Source: Candidatus Gastranaerophilales bacterium (lineage in GTDB: Bacteria; Cyanobacteriota; Vampirovibrionia; Gastranaerophilales; Gastranaerophilaceae). From it: a stretch of DNA of 38,606 bases. Numbering within the stretch: position 1 is the first letter of the stretch; every line of letters starts with the position of its first letter. The notes under the pieces are model-generated. The model had not been told where the DNA came from. It worked only from the letters and a program-made list of their open reading frames with translations, and made no database searches. Of the stretch, positions 30,375 through 38,606 are shown one piece after another. Position numbers and translations under genes: made by a program. Location: positions 1 to 38,606 of the forward strand of contig CALUWL010000010.1 in assembly GCA_944324445.1 (NCBI GenBank), given 5' to 3'.

Positions 30375-32609
30375 ATGAAAAAAATATTGAATATATTTTG
30401 CACCATAAAAGCCTTTAGTTTAATTGAACTAATGATTAGTTTAATTACAATATCATGCATTGTTGCAGCTTTTACTCCCGTTATAACTAAAAAACTCAGC
30501 TCTTCTTCAATGGGTTTTGGCGGCTCATTTAAAGAAGTTACCACTCAATGTGAAAAATTTGGCAGTGATTGCTCTCTTTGTTATCCTGATAAATGTATAG
30601 TATGCACTAAAATTTGTTCATCTACTCAATATAAAGATTCTAAAAAATGTGAATGTAAGGAATGTTCTGAAATAGAAGGATGTTTAGCATGTAACAGCAC
30701 CAAATGCACAAAATGCAAATCGGGTTATGGATATAGTTCATCAGATTTTAAATGTACAAAATGTTCTAAAGGACAATATTCTGATGGAACAGATGAATGT
30801 AAACCTTGCCCAAAGGGTCAATATCAACCCAACGAAGGTTCTGAATCTTGTCTTAAAGCTCTCCAAGGTCAATATGTCCCAATCGAAGGAGCAAAATCTC
30901 CAACTCCTTGCCCCAAGGGTCAATATCAGCCAAATGAAGGCAGGGAAAGTTGCATACTATGCTCCAAAGGTCAATACCAAGATGAACTAGGTCAAGCCTC
31001 TTGTAAAAGTTGTGAAGCAGGATACTATTGTAATAGCGAAGGAATGGAAAATATGACCCCTTGCCCTGTTGGAACATATTCTCCTACAACAAATGCTAAA
31101 GAATCATCTGTATGTACTGATTGTCCTGAAGGAAAATATGCAGCAAACCAAGGAAGTTCATCATGTACTAACTGCGAAGGAGGTAAATGGTCCGGTATAG
31201 GCTATAGCACTTGTTCTTTAACCTGTTCTGCAGGGTATGCATGTTTAAACGGTATAAAAACCAAATGCCCGATAAATACTTATTCAACTTCAGGTTCATC
31301 TTCTTGCAGTCCTTGTGCTTCAGGTAAATACAGTTTTTCAGGTTCAAGCACCTGCTTATCATGTTCAAGTAAAATCTCAAATTGCACATCATGTAGTGCA
31401 AATTCTGACGGCACTGTAACATGCAACGCCTGCAGCGGAGATCTTACACCTACCAAAACAGGTTGTATTAAGGTATTTACATCGCAAGAGTGGAGTGATA
31501 CTAGTTATGATAGAATGTTGCTTCTTAACAGTTCAAGTACTGCTTATTCTAGATTTTTTTATATTCCCGAAGGAGTTGAAAAAATCAGATTAACAATTGT
31601 GGGAATGGGTGGTTATGTTAAGGGTACTAGTGATCGTTCGTATGATAAAGCTGCTTATTTTAAGAATAGCACTGTAATTGATCTTACCTCTGATGAATAT
31701 TCTTGGATGAAAGAAGTTCCAATTAGATTGCATGCAATTTCTGCAGGCGGAACATCTGGTTCGGGTGCAACTTTTCCGGGGGGAATTTTAACTGAATATT
31801 ATTCAGCTACAGGAGGAAAAGGCGGTGGTCCTGCCCCTGCTGATGTTCAAAATTTTACATTAGATAGTAGTATAAATTCTCTTAAAATTGTTGTTGGAAA
31901 ACTCGGTGAAGGCTCCCCCGGAGAACTTGGAACAAGTAACGGAACTATATCAGGCGGCAGCGGCGGAGCAGGCGGCGGCGCCAGTTATATTTCAGACGGT
32001 ACTAATATTTTAGCTGCTGCTGCAGGAAGCGGCGGAGGCGGCGGCGCAAGTGCTTGTTCAGCTGATGGGTCATTTGTTGCAATAGGGGGAGCAGGCGGAA
32101 AAGGAGCTTCTATAGGCAGTTTAGAAGGTGGTGCCGGCGGTGCTCAAAATTCAAGCTGTATCGCAGGAACTCATGACGGAAATGCCGGTAAAAGCGGAAA
32201 ATATAGTGGACGTTATCATGGTTATGATAATCATGGTAAATCTGATAACGATGGATATGTGTATATAGTATCTCAAGATTATTATAGCGAAAGTAATACG
32301 GCTGGTAATTCGGGAAAATGTTATTATAATCCTTCTATTAATGTTACTTCAGGGGATAATATAGCTATTAGGATGAAGGCTGGAATAACCAGTTCTGCTA
32401 TTGTTGTAATTATTAACGGAACAGAATATTCATCAGATATGGGAACATATCAAAATATGGCATCAGGTGATACCCCCGGAGCCGGTTTTTCAGGCAGATG
32501 TCAACCGGGGACATACGGAGCTGGTGCTGAGAAAAAACCTGCAGGATACTATCGGTATTTATGTGGTACGGGTCCATACGTATTAATAGAAAACGCTACC
32601 GAGTATTAA
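30375..32609 (+). CDS. Pseudopilin-headed, cysteine-rich and glycine-rich surface protein
   Basis: The 744-residue product starts with a prepilin signal: KA-FSLIELMISLITISCIVAAF, cleaved between A13 and F14 with Glu at +5. Residues about 55-370 are very rich in cysteine, with repeated C-x-x-C-x-KGQY and GSxSC units (CPKGQYQPNEGSESC and its copies), like the GCC2/GCC3 or ephrin-receptor-like modules of eukaryotic receptors. From about 380 a beta-rich segment leads into a glycine-rich part (GGSGGAGGGASYI, GSGGGGGASACS) like the Gly_rich domain of ALK-type receptors. It is probably exported by a type IV pilus or type II secretion machine. The divergent XRE gene and the palindrome at 30318-30347 suggest switched expression. 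The DNA of the KGQYQPNEG units is itself repeated (near 30811 and 30913). Confidence 0.78.
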   Translation: MKKILNIFCTIKAFSLIELMISLITISCIVAAFTPVITKKLSSSSMGFGGSFKEVTTQCEKFGSDCSLCYPDKCIVCTKICSSTQYKDSKKCECKECSEIEGCLACNSTKCTKCKSGYGYSSSDFKCTKCSKGQYSDGTDECKPCPKGQYQPNEGSESCLKALQGQYVPIEGAKSPTPCPKGQYQPNEGRESCILCSKGQYQDELGQASCKSCEAGYYCNSEGMENMTPCPVGTYSPTTNAKESSVCTDCPEGKYAANQGSSSCTNCEGGKWSGIGYSTCSLTCSAGYACLNGIKTKCPINTYSTSGSSSCSPCASGKYSFSGSSTCLSCSSKISNCTSCSANSDGTVTCNACSGDLTPTKTGCIKVFTSQEWSDTSYDRMLLLNSSSTAYSRFFYIPEGVEKIRLTIVGMGGYVKGTSDRSYDKAAYFKNSTVIDLTSDEYSWMKEVPIRLHAISAGGTSGSGATFPGGILTEYYSATGGKGGGPAPADVQNFTLDSSINSLKIVVGKLGEGSPGELGTSNGTISGGSGGAGGGASYISDGTNILAAAAGSGGGGGASACSADGSFVAIGGAGGKGASIGSLEGGAGGAQNSSCIAGTHDGNAGKSGKYSGRYHGYDNHGKSDNDGYVYIVSQDYYSESNTAGNSGKCYYNPSINVTSGDNIAIRMKAGITSSAIVVIINGTEYSSDMGTYQNMASGDTPGAGFSGRCQPGTYGAGAEKKPAGYYRYLCGTGPYVLIENATEY

Positions 32610-32639
32610 ATTTTCATATTATTTTTTGTGTTTTGGTTA

Positions 32640-32656
32640 GGGGCAATATTTGCCCC
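32640..32656 (+). terminator. Terminator of the pseudopilin-headed gene
   Basis: GGGGCAA (32640-32646) pairs with TTGCCCC (32650-32656), followed by ATTTTTTTATT. Confidence 0.85.
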
Positions 32657-32678
32657 ATTTTTTTATTAGTTTTACACT

Positions 32679-32710
32679 AAAAGGCCCCTTTTAAATAAAA
32701 GGAGTCTTTT
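32679..32710 (-). terminator. Terminator of the DprA-like gene
   Basis: AAAAGGCCCCTTTT (32679-32692) pairs, with one mismatch and one G-T, with AAAAGGAGTCTTTT (32697-32710). Confidence 0.65.
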
Positions 32711-32727
32711 ATAAAAAATATTTATTA

Positions 32728-33282
32728 TTAATCTAAATAAAATACCGTAACAACTTTGTGTGATTCTTCAGCAAATTCAACAGCCTTATGTAAGGTGTTA
32801 GATGAATGCGATAAGAAACAAATTAATTGTTGGCATTCTGAAATGATTTCTCTGTTGCATATACGGCTGGCGTCAGCTAAAGTCATCATTGCTCTATCGG
32901 GATGTTCGATTATATTTGGTACGCCAATCAATTGGTCTTGAACATCAGACGGCTGCTGCCCGATTGTTTGCGGAAGAATAATTTTTAATTTATCGGGATT
33001 AGCTTTTAGGGCCCCTCTTATAGCTGCGGCGTTTGTTCCTGATGAACCGCCTGAAGTAATTATTGTATTACCTTGCATAACAAGGCTTGTAGTCAAAGTT
33101 TCGATGATTTGCTGGTGAGTAATTGTAAGGTTTCTTGAACCTATTATTGCTATTCTTTTAGCACTTTGTCTAATTGTTGCTAATTCCTGAGCTAGGGTAT
33201 CAACATCATCACCTTCTTTGTGTTCCACTTTGTCCATATCTTCAAGAGGAACCATAATCGAGGGCTGACTTTGTTTATCCAT
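32728..33282 (-). CDS. DprA-like Rossmann-fold protein (cyanobacterial type)
   Basis: The product is about 184 residues from the ATG at 33282, chosen because GGAAG lies 5 nt upstream; 33294 is the alternative. Seen: DTLAQELATIRQSAKRIAIIGSRN, THQQIIETL, IITSGGSSGTNAAAIRGAL and a final CNREIISECQQLICF...VVTVFYLD. The SR and SGGSSG motifs are those of the DprA/LOG Rossmann fold, but the protein lacks DprA's SAM and winged-helix parts. I remember a family of the same size and near-identical motifs in cyanobacteria, annotated as DNA recombination-mediator protein A. Its role is not established. It is divergent from the helicase gene. Confidence 0.78.
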   Translation of the reverse strand: MDKQSQPSIMVPLEDMDKVEHKEGDDVDTLAQELATIRQSAKRIAIIGSRNLTITHQQIIETLTTSLVMQGNTIITSGGSSGTNAAAIRGALKANPDKLKIILPQTIGQQPSDVQDQLIGVPNIIEHPDRAMMTLADASRICNREIISECQQLICFLSHSSNTLHKAVEFAEESHKVVTVFYLD

Positions 33283-33404
33283 GTTTTCTTCCATATTTGT
33301 TCGTTTTTTCCTTTTAAAAATTTTTCCTTTGTAATATAAATATAATAATAGCATATTTCTTTAATTTTGAAAATATTTATAAATAATTTAGGGGAGTTTA
33401 ACAA

Positions 33405-35900
33405 TTGGAGCCGAGCTTTTTAGAGGGTTTAAACAAAGAACAAAAACAAGCTGTTATTGAAAAAAACGGCGCAATATTGGTTTTGGCGGGTGCAGGCTCG
33501 GGTAAAACAAAGGTTTTAACCTCAAGAATTGCATATTTGGTTTCTTGCGGTGTTAGTCCGAATGATATTCTGGCGGTTACTTTTACAAATAAAGCTGCAA
33601 AGGAAATGCAAGCAAGGTTATCTTCTTATCTTGGCGAAGATATTGTAAAAAGAATGTGGGTGGGTACATTTCATAATATTTGCGGACGTATTTTAAGACG
33701 TGATTTGGAAAATTATAAAACAAAAGACGGCAGAAGCTGGGATAATAACTATGTAATTTATGATGATACCGATACTAAAACAATAATTAAAAATGCTTTG
33801 AAAAAATTTAATTTGGATGAAAAAGTATATGACCATAAAGCAATACGTGCTGCTATTTCAAATGCAAAAAATAAAATGCAGGACGCTTATTTATTTGCAA
33901 CAAGTGCTAAAGATTATTATAATCAGAAAATTTCGGATATTTATTATGAATATGAAAAACAGTTAGCACAAAATAATGCTCTTGATTTTGACGATATGCT
34001 GATGTTGTCGGTTAATCTTTTGAAAGAAAATGAAGAAATCAGGACAAAATATGCTCAAAGATTTAAACATATTTTAGTTGATGAATTTCAGGACACAAAC
34101 AAAGCGCAATATGACTTGATTAATATGCTTTATCCTTCTGACGGTTCAAAAGATGAAATTGGTTCTCTTTGTGCTGTAGGGGATGTGGATCAGTCAATAT
34201 ATTCTTGGAGAGGCGCTGATTTTAAAATTATTTTAAATTTTCAATCGGATTATGAAAATTCAAAATTAATCAAATTAGAACAAAATTATCGCTCAACGGG
34301 AAATATTTTGAATGCTGCAAACGAAGTTATTAAAAATAATGAGCAAAGACTTGAAAAAAACCTATATTCAACAAAAGGTTCGGGTGAAAAGCTTGTTGTG
34401 TTTGAAGGACAGGATGATTTTGCAGAAAGCAGATATATAGCTAAAAAAATTGAAAATTCTAATTATAAAAAAGAAGATATTGCAATTTTATACAGAACAA
34501 ACGCCCAATCACGTTCAATTGAAGAAGCCCTTATGAGCTATTCAATTCCTTATAAAGTGGTAGGCGGTGTTAAATTTTATGATAGAAAAGAAATCAAAGA
34601 TATAATTGCATATTTAAAATTAATCTATAATCACAATGATTCGCAAGCGCTAAAAAGAATTATAAATGAACCAAAGCGCTCAATTGGAGATACTACGGTA
34701 AATAAACTTTTTAATTTTGCGGATGAAAATTCAATCAGTGTTTATGAAGCCCTAAAACACCTTGATGAAATTGAAGATATAAACGCAAGAACAAAAACCC
34801 TGCTTTTAAATTTTTACACTTTAATTGAAGAATTAACAAGTCTGCAAAATGAATATAATTTAGCGGATTTTGTAAATGAGGTTATGCAAAAAAGCGGATA
34901 TATTAATGCGCTTTTGGCTGAAGATAATATAGAAAATCAATCCAGATATGAAAACTTGCAAGAATTTATAAATGTTGTACAAGAATTTATGCAGGATGAT
35001 TTTAATCTTGATCCTGAAGATGATATGGGCGCTTTGGGAAATTTCTTATCTCAGGTTGCACTTGTATCAGATGTTGACGAAGTTAACGATAATGAAAAAT
35101 CTGTTACTTTAATGACTTTGCATGCTGCAAAGGGGCTTGAATATCCGCTTGTATTTTTAGCGGGCATGGAAGACGGTATTTTTCCTCATGGAAGAAGCAT
35201 AGCTTTCGGAGTTTCAAATTCAGAGCTTGAAGAAGAAAGAAGGCTTATGTATGTGGGAATTACTCGTGCTAAAGAAAAACTTTATTTAACCTATGCAAAA
35301 TCAAGAAAAGTTTGGGGTAATTATCAAACTAATCCTAAAAGCAGATTTTTAGATGAAATTCCTTCCGGTTTAATTGAAGAAGATTTTGTATCAAGCAGCG
35401 GTTATCAAAATTCAAAATCCAGTTTTTCTGCAGTTACATCAAAAATTAAAGAAAGAAAAAGTAATTTTAATACTTCTTCAAAAGATTCATCCGCCCCAAG
35501 CGGCGGTTTGTTGAGTTCAATTGCAAGAATTAAAGCAAGTTCTCAAAAAGCAAAAGAAAAACAAATTGAAGATAATTCAAAGAAAATTTCTTCAAATATT
35601 AATTATAAAACGGTTAATGCAAGAGTGGTTAAGAAAAATCCACCAAATGAAAACAGCGAGAAGAATATTAATATAAGCGAAATGATTGCAAAAGCAAAAC
35701 AAAAAGCGGCAAATGTCTCGCCTTCTTCAAGATTGGAAGGTGTTTTACCTGTTGGAACAAGGGTGTTTCATACGCATTTTGGTGTAGGTAAAATTGTAAA
35801 TATTAATAAAGACGATAAACAGCAAAGCTACGTTGTAGATTTTACAAAAGCAGGTGAAAAGATTTTAGACGTGGCTTCATCCGGCCTAAAGACATTTTAA
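33405..35900 (+). CDS. pcrA: ATP-dependent DNA helicase PcrA/UvrD
   Basis: This superfamily 1A 3'-5' helicase serves repair and removes RecA and stalled complexes. The start is TTG at 33405, with GGGGAG 8 nt upstream and no in-frame ATG giving a complete N-terminus. Motifs: QKQAVI, Walker A AGAGSGKT (28-35), DEFQDTN from 226, GDVDQSIYSWRGAD, QNYRSTGNIL, TLHAAKGLEYPLVFLAGMED and RRLMYVGITRAKEKL. A low-complexity Ser/Lys linker (about 665-775) leads to the Tudor-like end GTRVFHTHFGVGKIV, as in PcrA, which binds RNA polymerase. The 831-residue length is slightly long. Confidence 0.95.
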   Translation: MEPSFLEGLNKEQKQAVIEKNGAILVLAGAGSGKTKVLTSRIAYLVSCGVSPNDILAVTFTNKAAKEMQARLSSYLGEDIVKRMWVGTFHNICGRILRRDLENYKTKDGRSWDNNYVIYDDTDTKTIIKNALKKFNLDEKVYDHKAIRAAISNAKNKMQDAYLFATSAKDYYNQKISDIYYEYEKQLAQNNALDFDDMLMLSVNLLKENEEIRTKYAQRFKHILVDEFQDTNKAQYDLINMLYPSDGSKDEIGSLCAVGDVDQSIYSWRGADFKIILNFQSDYENSKLIKLEQNYRSTGNILNAANEVIKNNEQRLEKNLYSTKGSGEKLVVFEGQDDFAESRYIAKKIENSNYKKEDIAILYRTNAQSRSIEEALMSYSIPYKVVGGVKFYDRKEIKDIIAYLKLIYNHNDSQALKRIINEPKRSIGDTTVNKLFNFADENSISVYEALKHLDEIEDINARTKTLLLNFYTLIEELTSLQNEYNLADFVNEVMQKSGYINALLAEDNIENQSRYENLQEFINVVQEFMQDDFNLDPEDDMGALGNFLSQVALVSDVDEVNDNEKSVTLMTLHAAKGLEYPLVFLAGMEDGIFPHGRSIAFGVSNSELEEERRLMYVGITRAKEKLYLTYAKSRKVWGNYQTNPKSRFLDEIPSGLIEEDFVSSSGYQNSKSSFSAVTSKIKERKSNFNTSSKDSSAPSGGLLSSIARIKASSQKAKEKQIEDNSKKISSNINYKTVNARVVKKNPPNENSEKNINISEMIAKAKQKAANVSPSSRLEGVLPVGTRVFHTHFGVGKIVNINKDDKQQSYVVDFTKAGEKILDVASSGLKTF

Positions 35901-35974
35901 TTTACAAAACTACACAAAAAAACCCTTTTATATTGCACGATAGCGCCTTTTAGGGTTAATAAAATGTAAAGAAA

Positions 35975-36004
35975 TTTGCAAAAATATTTTTAGGCTTATA
36001 TAAT
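35975..36004 (+). promoter_or_regulatory. acpP promoter
   Basis: TTTGCA (35975-35980), 18 nt, TATAAT (35999-36004), then about 40 nt to the acpP ATG. Confidence 0.6.
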
Positions 36005-36044
36005 TGAGCATGTAAATAGATAGTATTATTTAATTGAGGTAAAA

Positions 36045-36284
36045 ATGAGCACAGAAATTTTAGAAAAAGTTAAAAAAGTTGTAATAGACCAATTAAGCGT
36101 TGATGAAAGCTTAGTTACTCCTCAAGCTTCTTTCACTGCTGATCTTGGCGCTGATTCATTAGATACAGTTGAATTAGTTATGGCTTTTGAAGAAGCTTTC
36201 GGATGTGAAATTCCTGATGAAGATGCTGAAAAAATTGCTACTGTTCAAGATGCAGTTAACTATATCGAAGCTCACATGGGTTAA
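36045..36284 (+). CDS. acpP: Acyl carrier protein
   Basis: ACP carries growing acyl chains on phosphopantetheine. The 79-residue acidic helical protein has the attachment site [18 protein letters not shown] with S38, and [13 protein letters not shown] in helix III. GAGG lies about 8 nt before the ATG. It has its own promoter, and a strong terminator (36313-36348) stands between it and fabF, so acpP mRNA probably exceeds fabF mRNA. Confidence 0.97.
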   Translation: MSTEILEKVKKVVIDQLSVDESLVTPQASFTADLGADSLDTVELVMAFEEAFGCEIPDEDAEKIATVQDAVNYIEAHMG

Positions 36285-36312
36285 TTTCTAAAAGCTTTGT
36301 TTAAAATTTAGT

Positions 36313-36348
36313 AAAAAGCTGCAAAATTTGATGTTTGCAGCTTTTTTT
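36313..36348 (+). terminator. Terminator/attenuator between acpP and fabF
   Basis: AAAAAGCTGCAAA (36313-36325) pairs with TTTGCAGCTTTTT (36334-36346), followed by more T. It would let only part of the acpP transcripts continue into fabF. Confidence 0.85.
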
Positions 36349-36391
36349 GAAAGTTATTACCATTAAAAAATTTTAGATTTGAGGATGAAAT

Positions 36392-37657
36392 ATGGAAAAA
36401 AGACGTGTAGTCGTTACAGGAATCGGTATTGTCAGCCCGTTTGGGTGTGGAGTTGAAAAATTTTGGAACTCTTTGCTTGAAGGAAAATCAGGCGTCAAAA
36501 CTTTAACCAGAATATCTTTGGAAGGTCATGCTGTTACAATCGGCGCAGAAGCTACGACATTTGAAGATGAAGTTAATGAAAAAGGGCTTCTTGATCCGAA
36601 AGATATGAAGCGCATGGACAGATACACTCAATTTGCTTGTGTTGCAGCTGACGAAGCTTTTAAGGATTCAAAACTTGATATGTCAAAAGAAGATCCTTAT
36701 AGAGTGGGTGTTGTTTTTGGTTCGGGCGCAGGCGGATTTGATACTTTTGAAAAACAACACATTGCAATTATAAATAGAGGCCCAAATAAATGTTCTCCTT
36801 TTACTATTCCTATGTTGATTGCTAATATGGCAGCAGGAAAAGTTTCAATGAGAATTGGTGCAAAAGGCTTAAATAAAGCAATAGTAACTGCATGTGCTAC
36901 AAGTGCGCATTGTGTGGGTGATGCTTATCGCTCTATTCAATTTAATGATGCTGATGTAGTTGTTGCAGGCGGTTCTGAAGCTGTTATTACACATATCGGC
37001 ATAGGTGCTTTTGCAACAGCAAGAACTTTATCAAGAAGAAACGATGAACCTGAGCGTGCTTCCCGTCCTTATGATATAGATAGAGATGGTTTTGTTATGG
37101 GTGAAGGCGGAGCATGTTTAATTTTAGAAGAATTAAATCATGCCAAAGCTCGCGGAGCAAAGATATATGCTGAAATAGTAGGTTACGGTCAAACAGCAGA
37201 CGCTTATGATATGGTTGCTCCTGATCCATCGGGTGCCGGTGCAGCTAAAGCTATGGAATTAGCTGTTAAAGAAGCAGAAATTACACCTGATAAAGTAGGC
37301 TACATCAATGCTCACGGCACATCAACTCATCTTGGGGATATTGCGGAATCTCAAGCAATAGCAAGATTATTTGGTAATTTGAATACTAATCCTAATTTGA
37401 AGGTTTCATCAACAAAATCAATGCATGGGCATATGATAGGAGCAACAGGTGCTGCTGAATCAATTGTTTGCGTGAAGGTTTTAAATGAGGATATTATTCC
37501 GCCTACAATAAACCTTGAAAACCAAGATCCTGAGGTTGCAAATTTGAATTATGTACCAAATAAACCAATAAAAGAAGATGTTGAATATGCTTTAACAAAT
37601 TCATTTGGTTTCGGCGGGCAAAATGCTTCAATACTATTTAAAAAATATGAAGGTTAA
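36392..37657 (+). CDS. fabF: 3-oxoacyl-ACP synthase II, FabF
   Basis: FabF condenses malonyl-ACP with acyl-ACP in fatty-acid elongation. The 421-residue protein has the KAS II triad C168 (TACATSAH), H308 (NAHGTSTHLGD) and H345 (KSMHGHMIGATG), plus the opening RRVVVTGIGIVSPFG and closing NSFGFGGQNAS. Length is normal. GAGG lies about 7 nt before the ATG. It follows acpP, the usual partner, after a terminator-like stem. Confidence 0.97.
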   Translation: MEKRRVVVTGIGIVSPFGCGVEKFWNSLLEGKSGVKTLTRISLEGHAVTIGAEATTFEDEVNEKGLLDPKDMKRMDRYTQFACVAADEAFKDSKLDMSKEDPYRVGVVFGSGAGGFDTFEKQHIAIINRGPNKCSPFTIPMLIANMAAGKVSMRIGAKGLNKAIVTACATSAHCVGDAYRSIQFNDADVVVAGGSEAVITHIGIGAFATARTLSRRNDEPERASRPYDIDRDGFVMGEGGACLILEELNHAKARGAKIYAEIVGYGQTADAYDMVAPDPSGAGAAKAMELAVKEAEITPDKVGYINAHGTSTHLGDIAESQAIARLFGNLNTNPNLKVSSTKSMHGHMIGATGAAESIVCVKVLNEDIIPPTINLENQDPEVANLNYVPNKPIKEDVEYALTNSFGFGGQNASILFKKYEG

Positions 37658-37662
37658 ATATT

Positions 37663-37690
37663 AAAATCCCTGCTAATTGGCAGGGATTTT
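37663..37690 (+). terminator. fabF terminator
   Basis: AAAATCCCTGC (37663-37673) pairs exactly with GCAGGGATTTT (37680-37690), with further T. Confidence 0.9.
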
Positions 37691-37774
37691 TTGTAAATAA
37701 AATATAAAATTCTTTCTTTTTTTATGTTTATAATATATTTTATTGTTATGAATTAGTTTTTTAAGGATTTTATA

Positions 37775-38527
37775 ATGAATAAAAAAGCTTTTACGTTAGC
37801 TGAAATTATGATTGTTTTAACAATCATAGGAGTGATTACCGCGATATTGCTGCCTATTGCTTTTCAAAGCGCACCTGATGAAAATGTGATGAAATTTAAA
37901 AAAGGAAATAATACCCTTGGAAATGTAATAAGAGAACTCGTTAATTCGGATAATTATTATCTTGATGGCAATCTTGGTATAAGAGCAAACGGAAATTATG
38001 TGGATGGGACTCATGATGGTGATTATACATATTTTTGCCAGAGTTTTGCTGATTTATTAAATGTCAAGGATTTAAATTGCAAGGAAACGGGTGCTGTCTA
38101 TGAGGAGTCTTTTTATCAAGTGGGCGCTAGCGTAAAAGAGGATTTAGACAATCTTTGTAAAAAAGCAACTACAGGAAGTGAAATTATAACTTCTGATAAT
38201 ATAACATATTTTCAGGTTAATCCTAAAATGCCTTTTGGTGTAAAATGGGTAGATGCAAGTGAGGAATTAAAAACAAATTGCCAAAATCCTGATTTTTATT
38301 CCTCGCATACTGATAATTGTGAAACTACTTTACTTTTTGCGGCAAGTAATTCTTCAGTTAATGACGACAATGGTTTTGGTGCCGTATATAAGATATTTTG
38401 TATGGATGTAGACGGTATTGATAAAGGTGAAGACCCTTTTGGATATGGTATTAGAGCCGATGGTAAAATTATTATGGGCGCAAGGGCTGATGAATGGATG
38501 AATAAATCGGTTCAACAAGGAGATTAA
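37775..38527 (+). CDS. Type IV prepilin-like protein
   Basis: The 250-residue product begins MNKKA-FTLAEIMIVLTIIGVITAIL, a prepilin signal cleaved between A5 and F6, with Glu at +5 and a hydrophobic helix of about 20 residues. The body has several cysteines (YFCQSF, LNCKE, NLCKK, TNCQN, DNCETT, IFCMD) that could form disulfides after export. It ends with GYGIRADGKIIMGARADEW. It is likely a minor pilin or pseudopilin of a type IV pilus/type II secretion machine, whose other genes are not here. AAGGA lies about 8 nt before the ATG. Single gene between two terminators. Confidence 0.88.
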   Translation: MNKKAFTLAEIMIVLTIIGVITAILLPIAFQSAPDENVMKFKKGNNTLGNVIRELVNSDNYYLDGNLGIRANGNYVDGTHDGDYTYFCQSFADLLNVKDLNCKETGAVYEESFYQVGASVKEDLDNLCKKATTGSEIITSDNITYFQVNPKMPFGVKWVDASEELKTNCQNPDFYSSHTDNCETTLLFAASNSSVNDDNGFGAVYKIFCMDVDGIDKGEDPFGYGIRADGKIIMGARADEWMNKSVQQGD

Positions 38528-38539
38528 TTAAATAAAATC

Positions 38540-38560
38540 AAGCGGTTAAATTAACCGCTT
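38540..38560 (+). terminator. Terminator of the prepilin gene
   Basis: AAGCGGTTAA (38540-38549) is exactly complementary to TTAACCGCTT (38551-38560), followed by a T-run. Confidence 0.88.
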
Positions 38561-38606
38561 TTTTAATATTAAATTTAAAACATTAAGAAATTGTTTATTT
38601 TTTTAA

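Noticed and set aside
30727-30990. Overlapping plus-strand ORF inside the pseudopilin-headed gene
   Set aside because: A frame-shifted shadow of the cysteine-rich repeats without ribosome site or family resemblance.
30375-32609. Eukaryotic gene transfer of a whole receptor
   Set aside because: The prepilin head, codon bias and lack of introns fit a bacterial gene; only the modules look receptor-like, and cysteine-rich repeats can arise independently.

Overview
The window looks like chromosomal DNA of a low-GC, Gram-negative-type bacterium. The best fit is the non-photosynthetic cyanobacterial sister lineage (Melainabacteria/Vampirovibrionia, Gastranaerophilales-like); this is an inference from remembered families, not from a search. 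Supporting signs are a small DprA-like protein of a type I remember from cyanobacteria (32728-33282), two prepilins of the KAF[ST]Lx(E) type, cyanobacterial-like short SSB, and strong AT bias with mostly AAGGAG-like ribosome sites. Most of the window is dense housekeeping sequence with short intergenic gaps. Islands of unusual genes lie between.

Layout. 1-426 is a non-coding, hairpin-rich stretch ending in a candidate small RNA with its own promoter. It faces a DUF3800 gene (427-1170), and the pair is bracketed by a 14-bp direct repeat. 1360-3253 holds a protein with thirteen 34-residue ankyrin-like repeats and a small His-rich secreted protein. 3313-10835 (minus strand) carries a zinc dehydrogenase, a short DXS-like enzyme, gyrB, a CcdA/thioredoxin pair and a radical SAM protein. 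10934-14100 (plus) carries surE, thiS, a stand-alone AICAR transformylase behind an RBS-masking hairpin, and an Fsr-like exporter. 14097-19284 holds a TPR protein, a secreted protein, ssb, and a dtnK-pdxA2 pair for threonate/erythronate-type acid sugars. 19285-19683 holds a GC-rich 86-bp direct repeat. 19684-22540 has a secreted parvulin, 6S RNA, three small coiled-coil proteins and fabI. 22625-23551 has an Abi_2/AbiF-like HEPN protein behind a structured palindromic element. 23624-29932 has a membrane pyrophosphatase, a ferredoxin-nitroreductase, a protein-kinase-like protein and an M49-like metallopeptidase. 29986-32609 is an XRE regulator divergent from a very unusual pseudopilin/cysteine-rich/glycine-rich protein, with a 30-bp palindrome between them. 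32728-38606 ends with the DprA-like protein, PcrA/UvrD helicase, acpP-fabF and a second prepilin.

The strongest candidate for an undescribed system is a set of proteins of unrelated architecture (ankyrin-like repeats, kinase-like fold, coiled coils) that all begin M-x-I-x-P-I-N-F, three of them followed by an SFK[GR] motif. Their genes share an upstream element, TATAGCA-N18-TnnTAT, unlike the standard promoters elsewhere in the window. Common N-terminus plus common promoter suggests a co-regulated, possibly co-targeted protein family. The second candidate is the HEPN Abi protein with its structured upstream element, which could be an RNA-antitoxin module.
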